A stretch of 64,000 bases of DNA from M3007 sp033764075. GTDB taxonomy: Bacteria > Bacteroidota > Bacteroidia > Chitinophagales > Saprospiraceae. Positions 9,588 through 17,083 of the stretch are shown in pieces. Both the position numbers and the translations under genes were made by a program. The notes beneath the pieces were generated by a model that was not told where the DNA came from, searched no databases, and was given only the letters and a program-made list of their open reading frames with translations. The stretch is from NCBI GenBank assembly GCA_033764075.1, contig JANRJH010000053.1, positions 1-64,000 on the forward strand, written 5' to 3'. How positions within the stretch are numbered: position 1 is the stretch's first letter; every line of letters begins with the position of its first letter.

Positions 9588-10199
9588 ATGACACCATTCA
9601 AGCATTTCAGTAAAAATAAACACGCTGCGTCGCGCATGCGGCGCGGAACGATATTCGTTGCGGTAGCCGCCCTGCTGGCTGCCCATACCCGGTGCGGCAG
9701 CAATGACAATGGCGGCGATTGGGAGGAAGTGACTACCTATGAGGTCACCAAAGGCGTGGTGACCACGCTGGAAGAAGTGGAGACCGACAAATACGAAATC
9801 GTCGACGAGCAGATTGTCGAGGGCAAAGACGCCTCCAGGGTCATCATCAAGCGACTGAATGGAACGGTGGACTCTCTGACGCTGGCCCAGGCCCGCGGAC
9901 TGGTCGGCGCCCAGGATACCGTGTACAGAGAGGTTCAGTCGCATCAGGGCTACCACGGCCATGGCATGGGCAGCGTGTTGTGGTGGGGCGCCATGGGGTA
10001 CATGATGGGGCGGAGCTTCAACACACCCACCCAACCCGGATTCTACCGCCAGCAGTCCGGCAGCCCGGCCGGTTATGCGTACAACCGCACCTCGGAGCAG
10101 CTGAAGTCCACCGCCATACCCCGCACGGAAATGCGACCGGTGAGCGGCAAAAGCGGCTATTTTCGAAACAGCGGACGGGGCAGCAGCACAGGGAGTTGA
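9588..10199 (+). CDS. UPF0323-family (HP0232-like) lipoprotein-like protein
   Basis: 203 residues. A short basic N-terminus and hydrophobic segment (RRGTIFVAVAALLAAHTRCG) end in a Cys, although the lipobox is poor (HTRC). The body has the UPF0323 hallmarks as I remember them from the Helicobacter family: VTTLEEVETDKYEIVDEQ, a linker with RVIIKRLNGTVDSL, a glycine/methionine-rich patch (GHGMGSVLWWGAMGYMMG) and a terminal SGKSGYFRNSGRGSS tail. It lies 28 bp upstream of the glutathionylspermidine-synthase-like gene, the same pairing seen elsewhere for YgiB/YgiC-type and UPF0323 genes, which supports both calls. An envelope role is inferred. Confidence 0.7.
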   Translation: MTPFKHFSKNKHAASRMRRGTIFVAVAALLAAHTRCGSNDNGGDWEEVTTYEVTKGVVTTLEEVETDKYEIVDEQIVEGKDASRVIIKRLNGTVDSLTLAQARGLVGAQDTVYREVQSHQGYHGHGMGSVLWWGAMGYMMGRSFNTPTQPGFYRQQSGSPAGYAYNRTSEQLKSTAIPRTEMRPVSGKSGYFRNSGRGSSTGS

Positions 10200-10227
10200 A
10201 AAGGCTCGATCAACACAAACCCACAGC

Positions 10228-11415
10228 ATGAAAAAAAGACCATTAAAACAGTTGCCCAACGCCGTTTTTAAGGAGATGGGCTGGGACTATTTTGTCGCCG
10301 AAGACACCGCCGATTACCTCACCGGCGAGGTGGCGCAAATCAGCGCAGATGAACAGGAGGCTTTTTATGAAGCCGGAAACCGCCTTTATGAGCTGTTGAT
10401 CGATGCCGCCGAATACGCCCTGCGCAACAACAAGCTGACCGAAATGGGCATACCAGCCAACCTGCACGACCTCATTCGGTACACCTGGGAAGACGACGGG
10501 CACCTGCACTTATACGGGCGTTTCGATTTCGCCGGAGGGGTAGACGGCCTGCCCATCAAATTGCTGGAATTCAACGCCGATACGCCCACCTCGGTGCCGG
10601 AAACCGCCATCATCCAATGGGGGCAGCTGAGGGCCAACGGCATACCCGAGGAGCAACAGTTCAACTTCCTGTACGATGCACTGGTCGACAACTTCAAACG
10701 CCTGCGCGAACTGAACCCCGATCGGGAAGCCGCCATCCTGTTCTCCACTATGCGCGGCGCCCGGGAGGACGACCACAACGTCCAGCTGATTGAACTGGCC
10801 GCGCGCGAGGCCGGCTTTGAAACCGCCTTCCGCTACGTGGATGAGGTGATCTTTTCCGAATACAACGGCATCTTCGCGGCCGACGGGCCCGACAAAACGA
10901 CCCAATACCCTTTCTGGTTTAAACTGATCCCGTGGGAGTACATCGCAACCGACGAGCCGGAGCTGATGGAGCAGCTTACCCGGATCGTCAAGCGCGGCCA
11001 CGCCGTCGTGCTCAACCCGGCATACACCATGCTCTTTCAGTCAAAAGCCATTCTGGCCTACCTGTGGGAGCAGAATCCCGATGACCCCCTGCTGCTCGAA
11101 TGCAGCCTGCAAGAACCCATCGGCCGCCGCAACTATCCGTTTGTGGAAAAAGTAGTGCTCGGCCGGGAAGGCGCCAATGTGGCCCTTTTCGACGCCGAGG
11201 GATTGCCCACGACCGTCCGGGCAGGGGAGTATGAAGACCAAAGAAAGGTGTACCAGGCGCTCGCCCAACTCGCCCGTGATGAAGACGGACGGTATTACCA
11301 GGCCGGTGTGTTTTTCGCTTATGAAGCTTGCGGACTGGGGTTCCGGCGCAGTCCCCATCCCATCATAGACAATGGCGCGCAGTTTGTGGGGCACATGGTG
11401 GATGCGGGTGGTTGA
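10228..11415 (+). CDS. Glutathionylspermidine synthase-like ATP-grasp protein (YgiC/YjfC type)
   Basis: 395 residues, the usual length for the amidase-less YgiC/YjfC branch of the glutathionylspermidine synthase family. Recognisable parts are an N-terminal GWDYFVAEDTADYL, the preATP-grasp strand IKLLEFNADTPTSVPET, DDHNVQLIELAAREAGF and the C-terminal glycine-rich EKVVLGREGANVALFD loop. A C-terminal YYQAGVFFAYEACGLGFRRS … PIIDNGAQFVGHMV segment closes the domain. The family forms peptide-amine bonds with ATP, but the substrate of YgiC-like members is not settled. Probably an operon with the UPF0323 lipoprotein upstream. Confidence 0.85.
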   Translation: MKKRPLKQLPNAVFKEMGWDYFVAEDTADYLTGEVAQISADEQEAFYEAGNRLYELLIDAAEYALRNNKLTEMGIPANLHDLIRYTWEDDGHLHLYGRFDFAGGVDGLPIKLLEFNADTPTSVPETAIIQWGQLRANGIPEEQQFNFLYDALVDNFKRLRELNPDREAAILFSTMRGAREDDHNVQLIELAAREAGFETAFRYVDEVIFSEYNGIFAADGPDKTTQYPFWFKLIPWEYIATDEPELMEQLTRIVKRGHAVVLNPAYTMLFQSKAILAYLWEQNPDDPLLLECSLQEPIGRRNYPFVEKVVLGREGANVALFDAEGLPTTVRAGEYEDQRKVYQALAQLARDEDGRYYQAGVFFAYEACGLGFRRSPHPIIDNGAQFVGHMVDAGG

Positions 11416-11423
11416 TGGTTGGT

Positions 11424-11463
11424 GGTGCAGGGCGTGGAGACGTTGCATGCAACGTCTCTACCG
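11424..11463. repeat. Palindromic interspersed repeat, copy 1 (perfect 22-bp palindrome)
   Basis: A GGTGCAGGGC(A/G)TGGAGA-type element with a perfect 22-bp palindrome at 11437-11458 (arms GAGACGTTGCA / TGCAACGTCTC), between two convergent gene ends. The minus-strand gene at 11458 takes its TAG stop from the edge of the palindrome. A related copy lies at 12501-12538 in the same orientation. Could act as a bidirectional transcription end. Confidence 0.8.
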
Positions 11464-12471
11464 TTTCTGGTACATGGCCACCTGTGCCCGCACATTCTCC
11501 CGGATGTTTTCGTAAAAAAAATTGTAATCAAAAATGTGGTAATTGTGAAGGCCTCCCTTATTCGGCCCGTTGTTCAGTTCTTTTTTATACGGGAATTGTT
11601 TATCGACGTATAGCCGTCCTTTGTCAAGACGGGCTCCGGTAAATGCCGGAATGATCTCAAAAGTGCCCCCTATACCGATCAGCGCCCCCAGGTTCTCGGA
11701 GGAGGGAATATACTGCTCGTCATCGCGCCAGCTCAATGGGTTTACCGCGATGGTTTCTTTGGGAGAACGCACCAGCGAAAAACCGCCTTTTTCCTGGGTG
11801 TTATAGCTGACGAAACAGCCTGTCATGCCTGGTGCGTGGCAAGGCGGAAGGCCACGAAAGTCGGCCGTATCCTGTTGGGTCACTTCCATTCCGATCAGGT
11901 ATGCTGCGATCATGCGACGCCGGATTGTCTCATCCTGCAAAACGTCCTTGAGCAGTTGCTTGCCCAGATAGCTGCCCTGGCTGTGGCCCGCCAGGAAAAA
12001 AGGGCGTCCGTTGTTGTAATGCTCCAAATAGTACAAAAAGGCTCGTTTGACGTCTTCATACGCTACCGTCAGGGCTTGGGCGCCGACCGTTTCCGGATCT
12101 ACGAAAGCATACAGGGTGGCCTGGCGGTATCGGGGCATGTACAGATTTGCGGTACCGTAAAAAGCGCTCAACTGTACTTTTCTAACCATCCGGTTGCGGG
12201 CCAGGACGCTGGAGTCGGCGATCGGGCCATTCCAGCCATCAGGCTTGAGGTAGGTAGTTGGGTGCAGGAAAAAAACATCCACCAGATAAACCGGTTGTTC
12301 CTGTACGGTATCCCAACTGCCGGCCAGCGCGTAGTCGGGCTCCGGCGGCACACCGGTCGGGTTGAACGGGTGATCTGGTTTGTTTTTATTCAGGGCTATT
12401 TTCAGGATGCGCTCCGTGCTGCATCCTGTGGCAAAGCCGGCAACCAGCACCAGAAGGAGTATGTTTTTCAT
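11458..12471 (-). CDS. DUF3089 alpha/beta-hydrolase-like lipoprotein
   Basis: 337 residues. The N-terminus MKNILLLVLVAGFATGC is a lipoprotein signal with Cys17 as lipidation site. The nucleophile elbow GHSQGS, preceded by RPFFLAGHSQGS, and the family segments VDVFFLHPTTYL and FYGTANLYMPRYRQ are those of DUF3089. A serine hydrolase fold is predicted; the substrate is unknown. The gene is bracketed by two direct copies of the palindromic repeat, and its stop codon overlaps the downstream one. Confidence 0.8.
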   Translation of the reverse strand: MKNILLLVLVAGFATGCSTERILKIALNKNKPDHPFNPTGVPPEPDYALAGSWDTVQEQPVYLVDVFFLHPTTYLKPDGWNGPIADSSVLARNRMVRKVQLSAFYGTANLYMPRYRQATLYAFVDPETVGAQALTVAYEDVKRAFLYYLEHYNNGRPFFLAGHSQGSYLGKQLLKDVLQDETIRRRMIAAYLIGMEVTQQDTADFRGLPPCHAPGMTGCFVSYNTQEKGGFSLVRSPKETIAVNPLSWRDDEQYIPSSENLGALIGIGGTFEIIPAFTGARLDKGRLYVDKQFPYKKELNNGPNKGGLHNYHIFDYNFFYENIRENVRAQVAMYQKR

Positions 12472-12500
12472 AATCGTCCGCTGGGTTCGACGGATTTCCG

Positions 12501-12538
12501 GGTGCAGGGCATGGAGATGTTGCCTGCAACATCTACTG
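12501..12538. repeat. Palindromic interspersed repeat, copy 2
   Basis: A second copy of the 11424 element, diverged at several positions. Its palindrome is AGATGTTGC-CT-GCAACATCT at 12515-12534. It lies 30 bp upstream of the DUF3089 start and overlaps the stop codon (12533-12535) of the preceding minus-strand gene, which again reads TAG out of the repeat. Confidence 0.78.
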
Positions 12539-13117
12539 TTTTTCCATCACCGTGGGCAGCGGCGCGATCATCGTGTTCCACCGTTTACGGAGCTCTTCGG
12601 CCCGGCGGCGCTCGGCGTTGTTCGGGTAGGGGCGCTTATCCAGGGATTTCTCCTCCGCCACCGAGTCGCCGGCGCCTGCTGTCGCCGCGTGGTTGGGCGC
12701 AACCGGTTTTGGGCGAACGGCGCCAGGTGCAGATCGGGGCAGCACAACAGCAGGTGCATCGGAAGTCTTGGCGGGCGTCGGTTCTTCATCGTTTGCGACA
12801 ACTTCGGCAGGGGTGTTGGCCGGCAGTTCCTGCACAGGCGCCTCGGATGGAGCAGGGGAGAGCGGCTCGGCTTGTGGAGCAGGCTGCAAGGTAGACATCC
12901 AATACAAACCCAGGGCCAACACAACCACCAGTGCGCCAGCCATGGACCAGGCGCGCCACGTCCAGCCCTGTTTCGGTGTGGGCATGTGCGTGCGAACGTG
13001 TTCCCAGACCCGTTCGGACGGAACGTCCCACCCGTTGGGAGCAGGCGATTCCGGCAAGTCCTTGAAAGTTTGGCGGAAGAGCTCGTCGATGGAGTCGAAT
13101 TCTTGTGGTTCGGTCAT
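12533..13117 (-). CDS. Single-pass membrane protein, probable anti-sigma partner
   Basis: 194 residues. An acidic cytoplasmic N-terminus of about 55 residues (FDSIDELFRQTFKDLPES, then a WDVPSERVWEHV motif) is followed by one transmembrane helix (about 57-76, MAGALVVVLALGLYWM). A Pro/Ala/Glu-rich low-complexity periplasmic region ends in a basic helix (AERRRAEELRKRWNTM). It begins 28 bp after the ECF sigma gene, the position and topology of an anti-sigma factor, but there is no recognised anti-sigma domain such as a zinc-binding HxxxCxxC motif. The role is therefore inference. Confidence 0.6.
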   Translation of the reverse strand: MTEPQEFDSIDELFRQTFKDLPESPAPNGWDVPSERVWEHVRTHMPTPKQGWTWRAWSMAGALVVVLALGLYWMSTLQPAPQAEPLSPAPSEAPVQELPANTPAEVVANDEEPTPAKTSDAPAVVLPRSAPGAVRPKPVAPNHAATAGAGDSVAEEKSLDKRPYPNNAERRRAEELRKRWNTMIAPLPTVMEKQ

Positions 13118-13145
13118 GTTAAAAGGCCGGTTGAACGGATTTGGG

Positions 13146-13691
13146 TTAGGTAATGTAGGACTTGTCGATGATTTTTTTCAAAAATTCCCTGGCTTTAAAG
13201 AGTTGGCTTTTGCTGGTGCCGATGGAAATGCCGAGTTGTTCGGCAATTTCTTCATGGCTGAATCCTTCTATGGCATACAGGTTGAAAACGGCCCTGTAAC
13301 CCGGTGGCAACTTTTGCAGCACTTTCATGAGCGACTCGGCATCCAGGCGCGATGAAATATCTTCATCGGTTCGGAAGAGGTTTTCGAAGGGGGAAAAGTC
13401 TGCCGTGTCGCGCAAAAAATCGCGCTGCTTGCGCAAATGGCTGAGGGCCGTATTGACCATGATCCGTCGTATCCAACCGCCCAATGCCCCTTCGCCACGA
13501 AACTGCGCCATGTCGCGATACACGCGAATGAACCCGTCCTGCAACATGTCCTCCGCTTCGGCCCGGTCTCGGGCAAAACGGAGCAAAACCCGGAACATCG
13601 GCAGGCTGAACTGGCGGTACAAGGCCGTCTGGTGCGCCATGCTGCCGTTCAATACACCCTCCACCAATTCCTGGTCGTTCCATTGTTGCAT
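13146..13691 (-). CDS. ECF-type RNA polymerase sigma-70 factor
   Basis: 181 residues from the ATG at 13691 (MQQWNDQELVEGVLNG…); longer readings add an unrelated 44-residue leader. Region 2 includes AEDMLQDGFIRVYRDM and GGWIRRIMVNTALSHLR. Region 4 includes LPPGYRAVFNLYAIEGFSHEEIAEQLG and the recognition helix area IGTSKSQLFKAREFLKK. These are the features of Bacteroidota ECF factors. It is followed directly by the single-pass membrane protein, suggesting a sigma / anti-sigma pair. The GH31 gene ends 61 bp upstream on the same strand. Confidence 0.88.
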   Translation of the reverse strand: MQQWNDQELVEGVLNGSMAHQTALYRQFSLPMFRVLLRFARDRAEAEDMLQDGFIRVYRDMAQFRGEGALGGWIRRIMVNTALSHLRKQRDFLRDTADFSPFENLFRTDEDISSRLDAESLMKVLQKLPPGYRAVFNLYAIEGFSHEEIAEQLGISIGTSKSQLFKAREFLKKIIDKSYIT

Positions 13692-13752
13692 ATTTCGAGG
13701 TGCTGTTTTGTTTGATGCGTTTAAATGAAAACGGGTTGCCTGTGGGTTCGAG

Positions 13753-16341
13753 CTATTTACCACCCATCCATTCCACGGTCTTAAACGACGGATGGGTTTG
13801 CACGGTATACAATGAACGCTCACGGAGGCGAATTTCCCGGATGGGTATGTCTTCCCCGTCTACCAGACATCGTTTGACAAACTCGGGAAACCCAACCAGA
13901 TAGATCAGCACCCGTTGATGGGCCGGTGTCCAGGCGCCTTCAAAATGGTGATGGAGGGTAAACATCCCTTTTAAGCCTATGGTTTCAAAACGGCTCAGCC
14001 GGTACCGGCCCTGGTCGCAGCCGTAACCGTCGCCCTCATCGTCGTACAGGTGGCTGGTTTCGGATCCTTCCCGGTAAAAAACGTACAACGTCAGTTCGTC
14101 CACCGGCTTTTCATCGGTCCATTGCCGGACCGGGTGCACCGGCAAAACGGCGCCGGCACGCACGAAAAACGGGATTTGATCGGGCATGAGGTTGATGGTC
14201 ATGGTTTCCCGGCAGGCCTGGCCGTTCCAGAAGTAGTACCACAGCCCCTTGGGCAGGGTTACCTCCTGGCGCTGCACTTTGGGCTGGATAACCGGACTGA
14301 CCAACAGATGGTCTCCGAACAGAAAATCCCGGTCTTGTTTGAGCAGCTTCGGGTTTTCAGGGTCGTCCATGAAGGCGTGGCGAATGACGGGATCGCCGTG
14401 TAGCCGGTGCCGGTAGAAAGCGGTGTACAGGCAGGGCAACAGGGAATACCGCAGTTCGATGGCCTTTTTGGCAATCTCCGTCCATTTGTCGCCAAAGGAC
14501 CAGGGCTCCTGATCCACCTGGTGCAGCTTGGGGTCGGCCAGCTGCGCTTCGTCAGTCAGCGCGTCGCCGCTGAGGTGCTGGCCCATGCTGTGCACGCGCA
14601 TGAGGGGGTGGAAAACGGCCAGCTGGAGCCACCGCACGAACAATTCAGGCTCCGGCTCACCGGCGAAGCCGCCGATGTCGGTGCCACAAAAGGAAAAGCC
14701 CGATACGCTCAGGCGCTGGCATTGAATATTGGCGATTTGCAGGTGTTCCCACGACGACCAGTTGTCGCCGGTCCATACGGCCGCATAGCGCTGGCCGCCG
14801 CTGAAGCTGGCGCGGGTGAGCAGAAAGGGACGGTCTTGCGGACGCCATTTGCGCAACCCTTCCGTGCTGGCGCGGGTCATCAGCAGGCCGTACAGGTTGT
14901 GGTGGCGCCGGTGGCTGCCGGGGTGGCCGTCGCCGGCGTGCATCACATGATCGGGTAGGGTTTTGTGGTGCACGTGAAACACGGCGGGCTCGTTCATGTC
15001 GTTCCAGAATCCGGCAACACCGGCATCCAGCAGGGGCGGGTGGAGGTCGGCCCACCAGTCGCGTGTTTCCGGCCGGGAAAAATCGGGGAAAGCACAGAAG
15101 CCTGGCCAGACCGGCGCGTGCACGCGCTCGCCGTCGGCCGTTTTCAAAAAGTGGTCGCCCGCAACGCCCTCCTGGTACACCGCATAGGCGGGGTCTTCCT
15201 TGATGCCGGGGTCCAGCATGAGCACGGTCCGGAACCCCAGCGCCCGGAGTTCGTCTACCAGTCCCTTGGGTTCGGGAAAATGCGCCTGATCCCAGGTGAA
15301 GCACCGAAAGCCGTCCATGTAGTCGATGTCCAGATAAATGGCGTCGCACGGAATCTGCAGTCGGCGGAAGGTTTGGGCGATGTCGCGCACCCGGTCTTCG
15401 GGGTAGTAGCTCCATCGACACTGGTGGTACCCGAGCGCCCAAAGCGGCGGGAGCGGGGCTTTGCCGGTGAGCCTGGCGTAAATGCGCGCCGTTTCGGTCG
15501 GCGTAGGGCCGCTGAAGAAGTAGTAATTGACCTCTCCGCCCTCGGCGCCGAACGTGACGCACTGGTCGGCCTGGCTGTTGAAATCAAACCAGGTTTTGAA
15601 GGAGTTGTCCAGAAAAATCCCGTACGAGAGCCCCTGGTAAAGGCTGAAATAAACCGGGATGGCGCGGTAGAGCGGGTCGGTGTCCGGCGAAAACCCAAAA
15701 GCGTCGGAGCACCAGTTCTCCAGTTTGCGCCCATGCAGGTCGACGGCGCAGGGCTTGTCACCCAGGCCGTAGAAGACCTCCCTGGGCCTGCACTTGAGCT
15801 GGAGGCGCAGGTCACACCAGCCTTTAAGGATAGACCGTTTGGCGGCGTACCCTTCGGCATCTTCGCACAGGAGGCGGTCGTCGGCGTCAAAAAAGCGCAC
15901 CCGCAGCTGTTGCTTGGACACCACCACCTGGAGGGCCTCGGTGTGCAGCACATAATCGTGCTCATTTTCTGTCAGGGAGGCGGTCACCCGTGCCGGCTCG
16001 AAGTCGGGGTCAAGGGCATACGAATGGTCATGCGCGAAGGTGCCGTCATGGCTGTACCGCAATCGAATAATGTCGGCCGCAATCACCTGAATGCGCAGGG
16101 TCACGCCGTTTTGGCAGCACATCTCGTAAGCGTTGTCGCGCCAACGCACTTCGGATACGTGATCCGGATGCCGCCATTCGTAGACATCTTCATAGCGCAG
16201 GCTGACATCGGCCTCCGAAAAGGGAATTTCCCTGGGAGGAGCGGGCGCCGCTTCAGGCAGCGCCGTTTCAGCGGGCTCCGACAGGTGCAGCGTGGGCTGT
16301 TTTTCAGGCAGTTCGTCCGGTGGCGATTTCGGTTTTTTCAT
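13753..16341 (-). CDS. Glycoside hydrolase family 31 alpha-glucosidase-type enzyme
   Basis: 862 residues. After a Pro/Glu-rich ~40-residue N-terminus with no signal peptide comes an N-terminal beta-domain, then the GH31 barrel. The nucleophile is in WNDMNEP (about Asp448) and the acid/base in WTGDNWS (about Asp526). DAIYLDIDYMDGFRCFTWD and SFCGTDIGGFAGEPEPELFVRW are further GH31 signatures, and the C-terminal beta-domains have YYFWNGQ and VRAGAVLPVHP. Expected to hydrolyse alpha-glucosides from the non-reducing end, probably in the cytoplasm. There are no sus-type or sugar-transport genes nearby, so the substrate is open. Confidence 0.92.
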   Translation of the reverse strand: MKKPKSPPDELPEKQPTLHLSEPAETALPEAAPAPPREIPFSEADVSLRYEDVYEWRHPDHVSEVRWRDNAYEMCCQNGVTLRIQVIAADIIRLRYSHDGTFAHDHSYALDPDFEPARVTASLTENEHDYVLHTEALQVVVSKQQLRVRFFDADDRLLCEDAEGYAAKRSILKGWCDLRLQLKCRPREVFYGLGDKPCAVDLHGRKLENWCSDAFGFSPDTDPLYRAIPVYFSLYQGLSYGIFLDNSFKTWFDFNSQADQCVTFGAEGGEVNYYFFSGPTPTETARIYARLTGKAPLPPLWALGYHQCRWSYYPEDRVRDIAQTFRRLQIPCDAIYLDIDYMDGFRCFTWDQAHFPEPKGLVDELRALGFRTVLMLDPGIKEDPAYAVYQEGVAGDHFLKTADGERVHAPVWPGFCAFPDFSRPETRDWWADLHPPLLDAGVAGFWNDMNEPAVFHVHHKTLPDHVMHAGDGHPGSHRRHHNLYGLLMTRASTEGLRKWRPQDRPFLLTRASFSGGQRYAAVWTGDNWSSWEHLQIANIQCQRLSVSGFSFCGTDIGGFAGEPEPELFVRWLQLAVFHPLMRVHSMGQHLSGDALTDEAQLADPKLHQVDQEPWSFGDKWTEIAKKAIELRYSLLPCLYTAFYRHRLHGDPVIRHAFMDDPENPKLLKQDRDFLFGDHLLVSPVIQPKVQRQEVTLPKGLWYYFWNGQACRETMTINLMPDQIPFFVRAGAVLPVHPVRQWTDEKPVDELTLYVFYREGSETSHLYDDEGDGYGCDQGRYRLSRFETIGLKGMFTLHHHFEGAWTPAHQRVLIYLVGFPEFVKRCLVDGEDIPIREIRLRERSLYTVQTHPSFKTVEWMGGK

Positions 16342-16349
16342 GTCGCGTG

Positions 16350-16357
16350 CAAAGATA
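16350..16357 (-). promoter_or_regulatory. Candidate -7 box for the GH31 gene
   Basis: Minus-strand TATCTTTG, identical to the Bacteroidota TAnnTTTG -7 consensus and to the -7 boxes of the two tRNA promoters in this window. The implied leader is only a few nucleotides and no -33 TTTG is seen at proper spacing, so this is tentative. Confidence 0.35.
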
Positions 16358-16384
16358 GAACATAACCGTGCCGTATGCTCGGGG

Positions 16385-17080
16385 TCAGCGCGTTCTGTTC
16401 CTGAGCGCCTCCACCACGCCGGGCAGCCCGATGGTGGCCGGCTGGTCGATTACGCTCAGGTTGGGCATCTGCGCCAGTACGTCGTTGACCTGCGGGTTGG
16501 GGTCTATGTAAATAAACGGGATTTCCGGGTCGGCGTACATCATCAGTCCGGCAGCGGGGTAGACCTGCAGGGAGGTGCCGACGATCAGGAAAATGTCGGC
16601 TTTTTGCGCCCATTGGGCGGCAACCGGGAGCATGGGCACTTCTTCGCCAAACCACACGATGTGGGGGCGCAACTGGGCGCCGCGTTCGCACAGGTCGCCG
16701 AGGTGAAGGTCTTTGTCCCAGTCATAGACTAGCTCGGGGTGCCGTTCGGATCGCACCTTGCGCAGCTCGCCGTGCAGGTGCAGCACGTTGCGGTTGCCGG
16801 CGCGCTCGTGCAGGTCATCTACGTTTTGGGTGATCACCTGCACGTCGAAGTAGCGCTGGAGCTCGGTGATGGCCAGGTGGCCGGCGTTGGGCTGCACGTC
16901 GAAGAGCTGACGGCGGCGCTGGTTGTAAAAATCGAGTACCAGCTCCGGGTTGCGCCGCCAGCCCTCGGGCGAGGCCACCTCCTCTATGCGGTGGTTGTGC
17001 CACAGGCCGTTGGCGTCTCGGAAGGTGCTGATGCCACTTTCGGCAGAGATGCCGGCGCCGGTGAGGACGACTATGGTCAT
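16385..17080 (-). CDS. Sir2-family NAD-dependent deacylase lacking the zinc cysteines
   Basis: 231 residues. NAD-binding GAGISAESGISTFRD, the QNVDDLHERAG motif (Gln85, Asn86, Asp88), catalytic His103 in HLHGEL, and GTSLQVYPAAGL are all present. The Tyr52-x-x-Arg55 pair marks class III (SIRT5/CobB-like) enzymes that remove succinyl or malonyl groups. The two CxxC zinc pairs normally found between the catalytic His and the WFGE motif are absent; only Cys131 remains. I have seen this zinc-less pattern in other Bacteroidota sirtuins. It starts 3 bp after the permease stop, so the two are likely cotranslated. Confidence 0.88.
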   Translation of the reverse strand: MTIVVLTGAGISAESGISTFRDANGLWHNHRIEEVASPEGWRRNPELVLDFYNQRRRQLFDVQPNAGHLAITELQRYFDVQVITQNVDDLHERAGNRNVLHLHGELRKVRSERHPELVYDWDKDLHLGDLCERGAQLRPHIVWFGEEVPMLPVAAQWAQKADIFLIVGTSLQVYPAAGLMMYADPEIPFIYIDPNPQVNDVLAQMPNLSVIDQPATIGLPGVVEALRNRTR

Positions 17081-17083
17081 GGG

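Noticed and set aside
13692..13823. Longer N-terminus for the first ECF sigma factor
   Set aside because: The extra 44 residues do not resemble sigma factors and run back into the end of the GH31 gene.
14965..16365. Long open frame (466 codons) antisense to the GH31 gene
   Set aside because: Lies wholly inside a clear GH31 coding sequence and has His/Gly/Val-rich composition; an artefact of high GC third positions.
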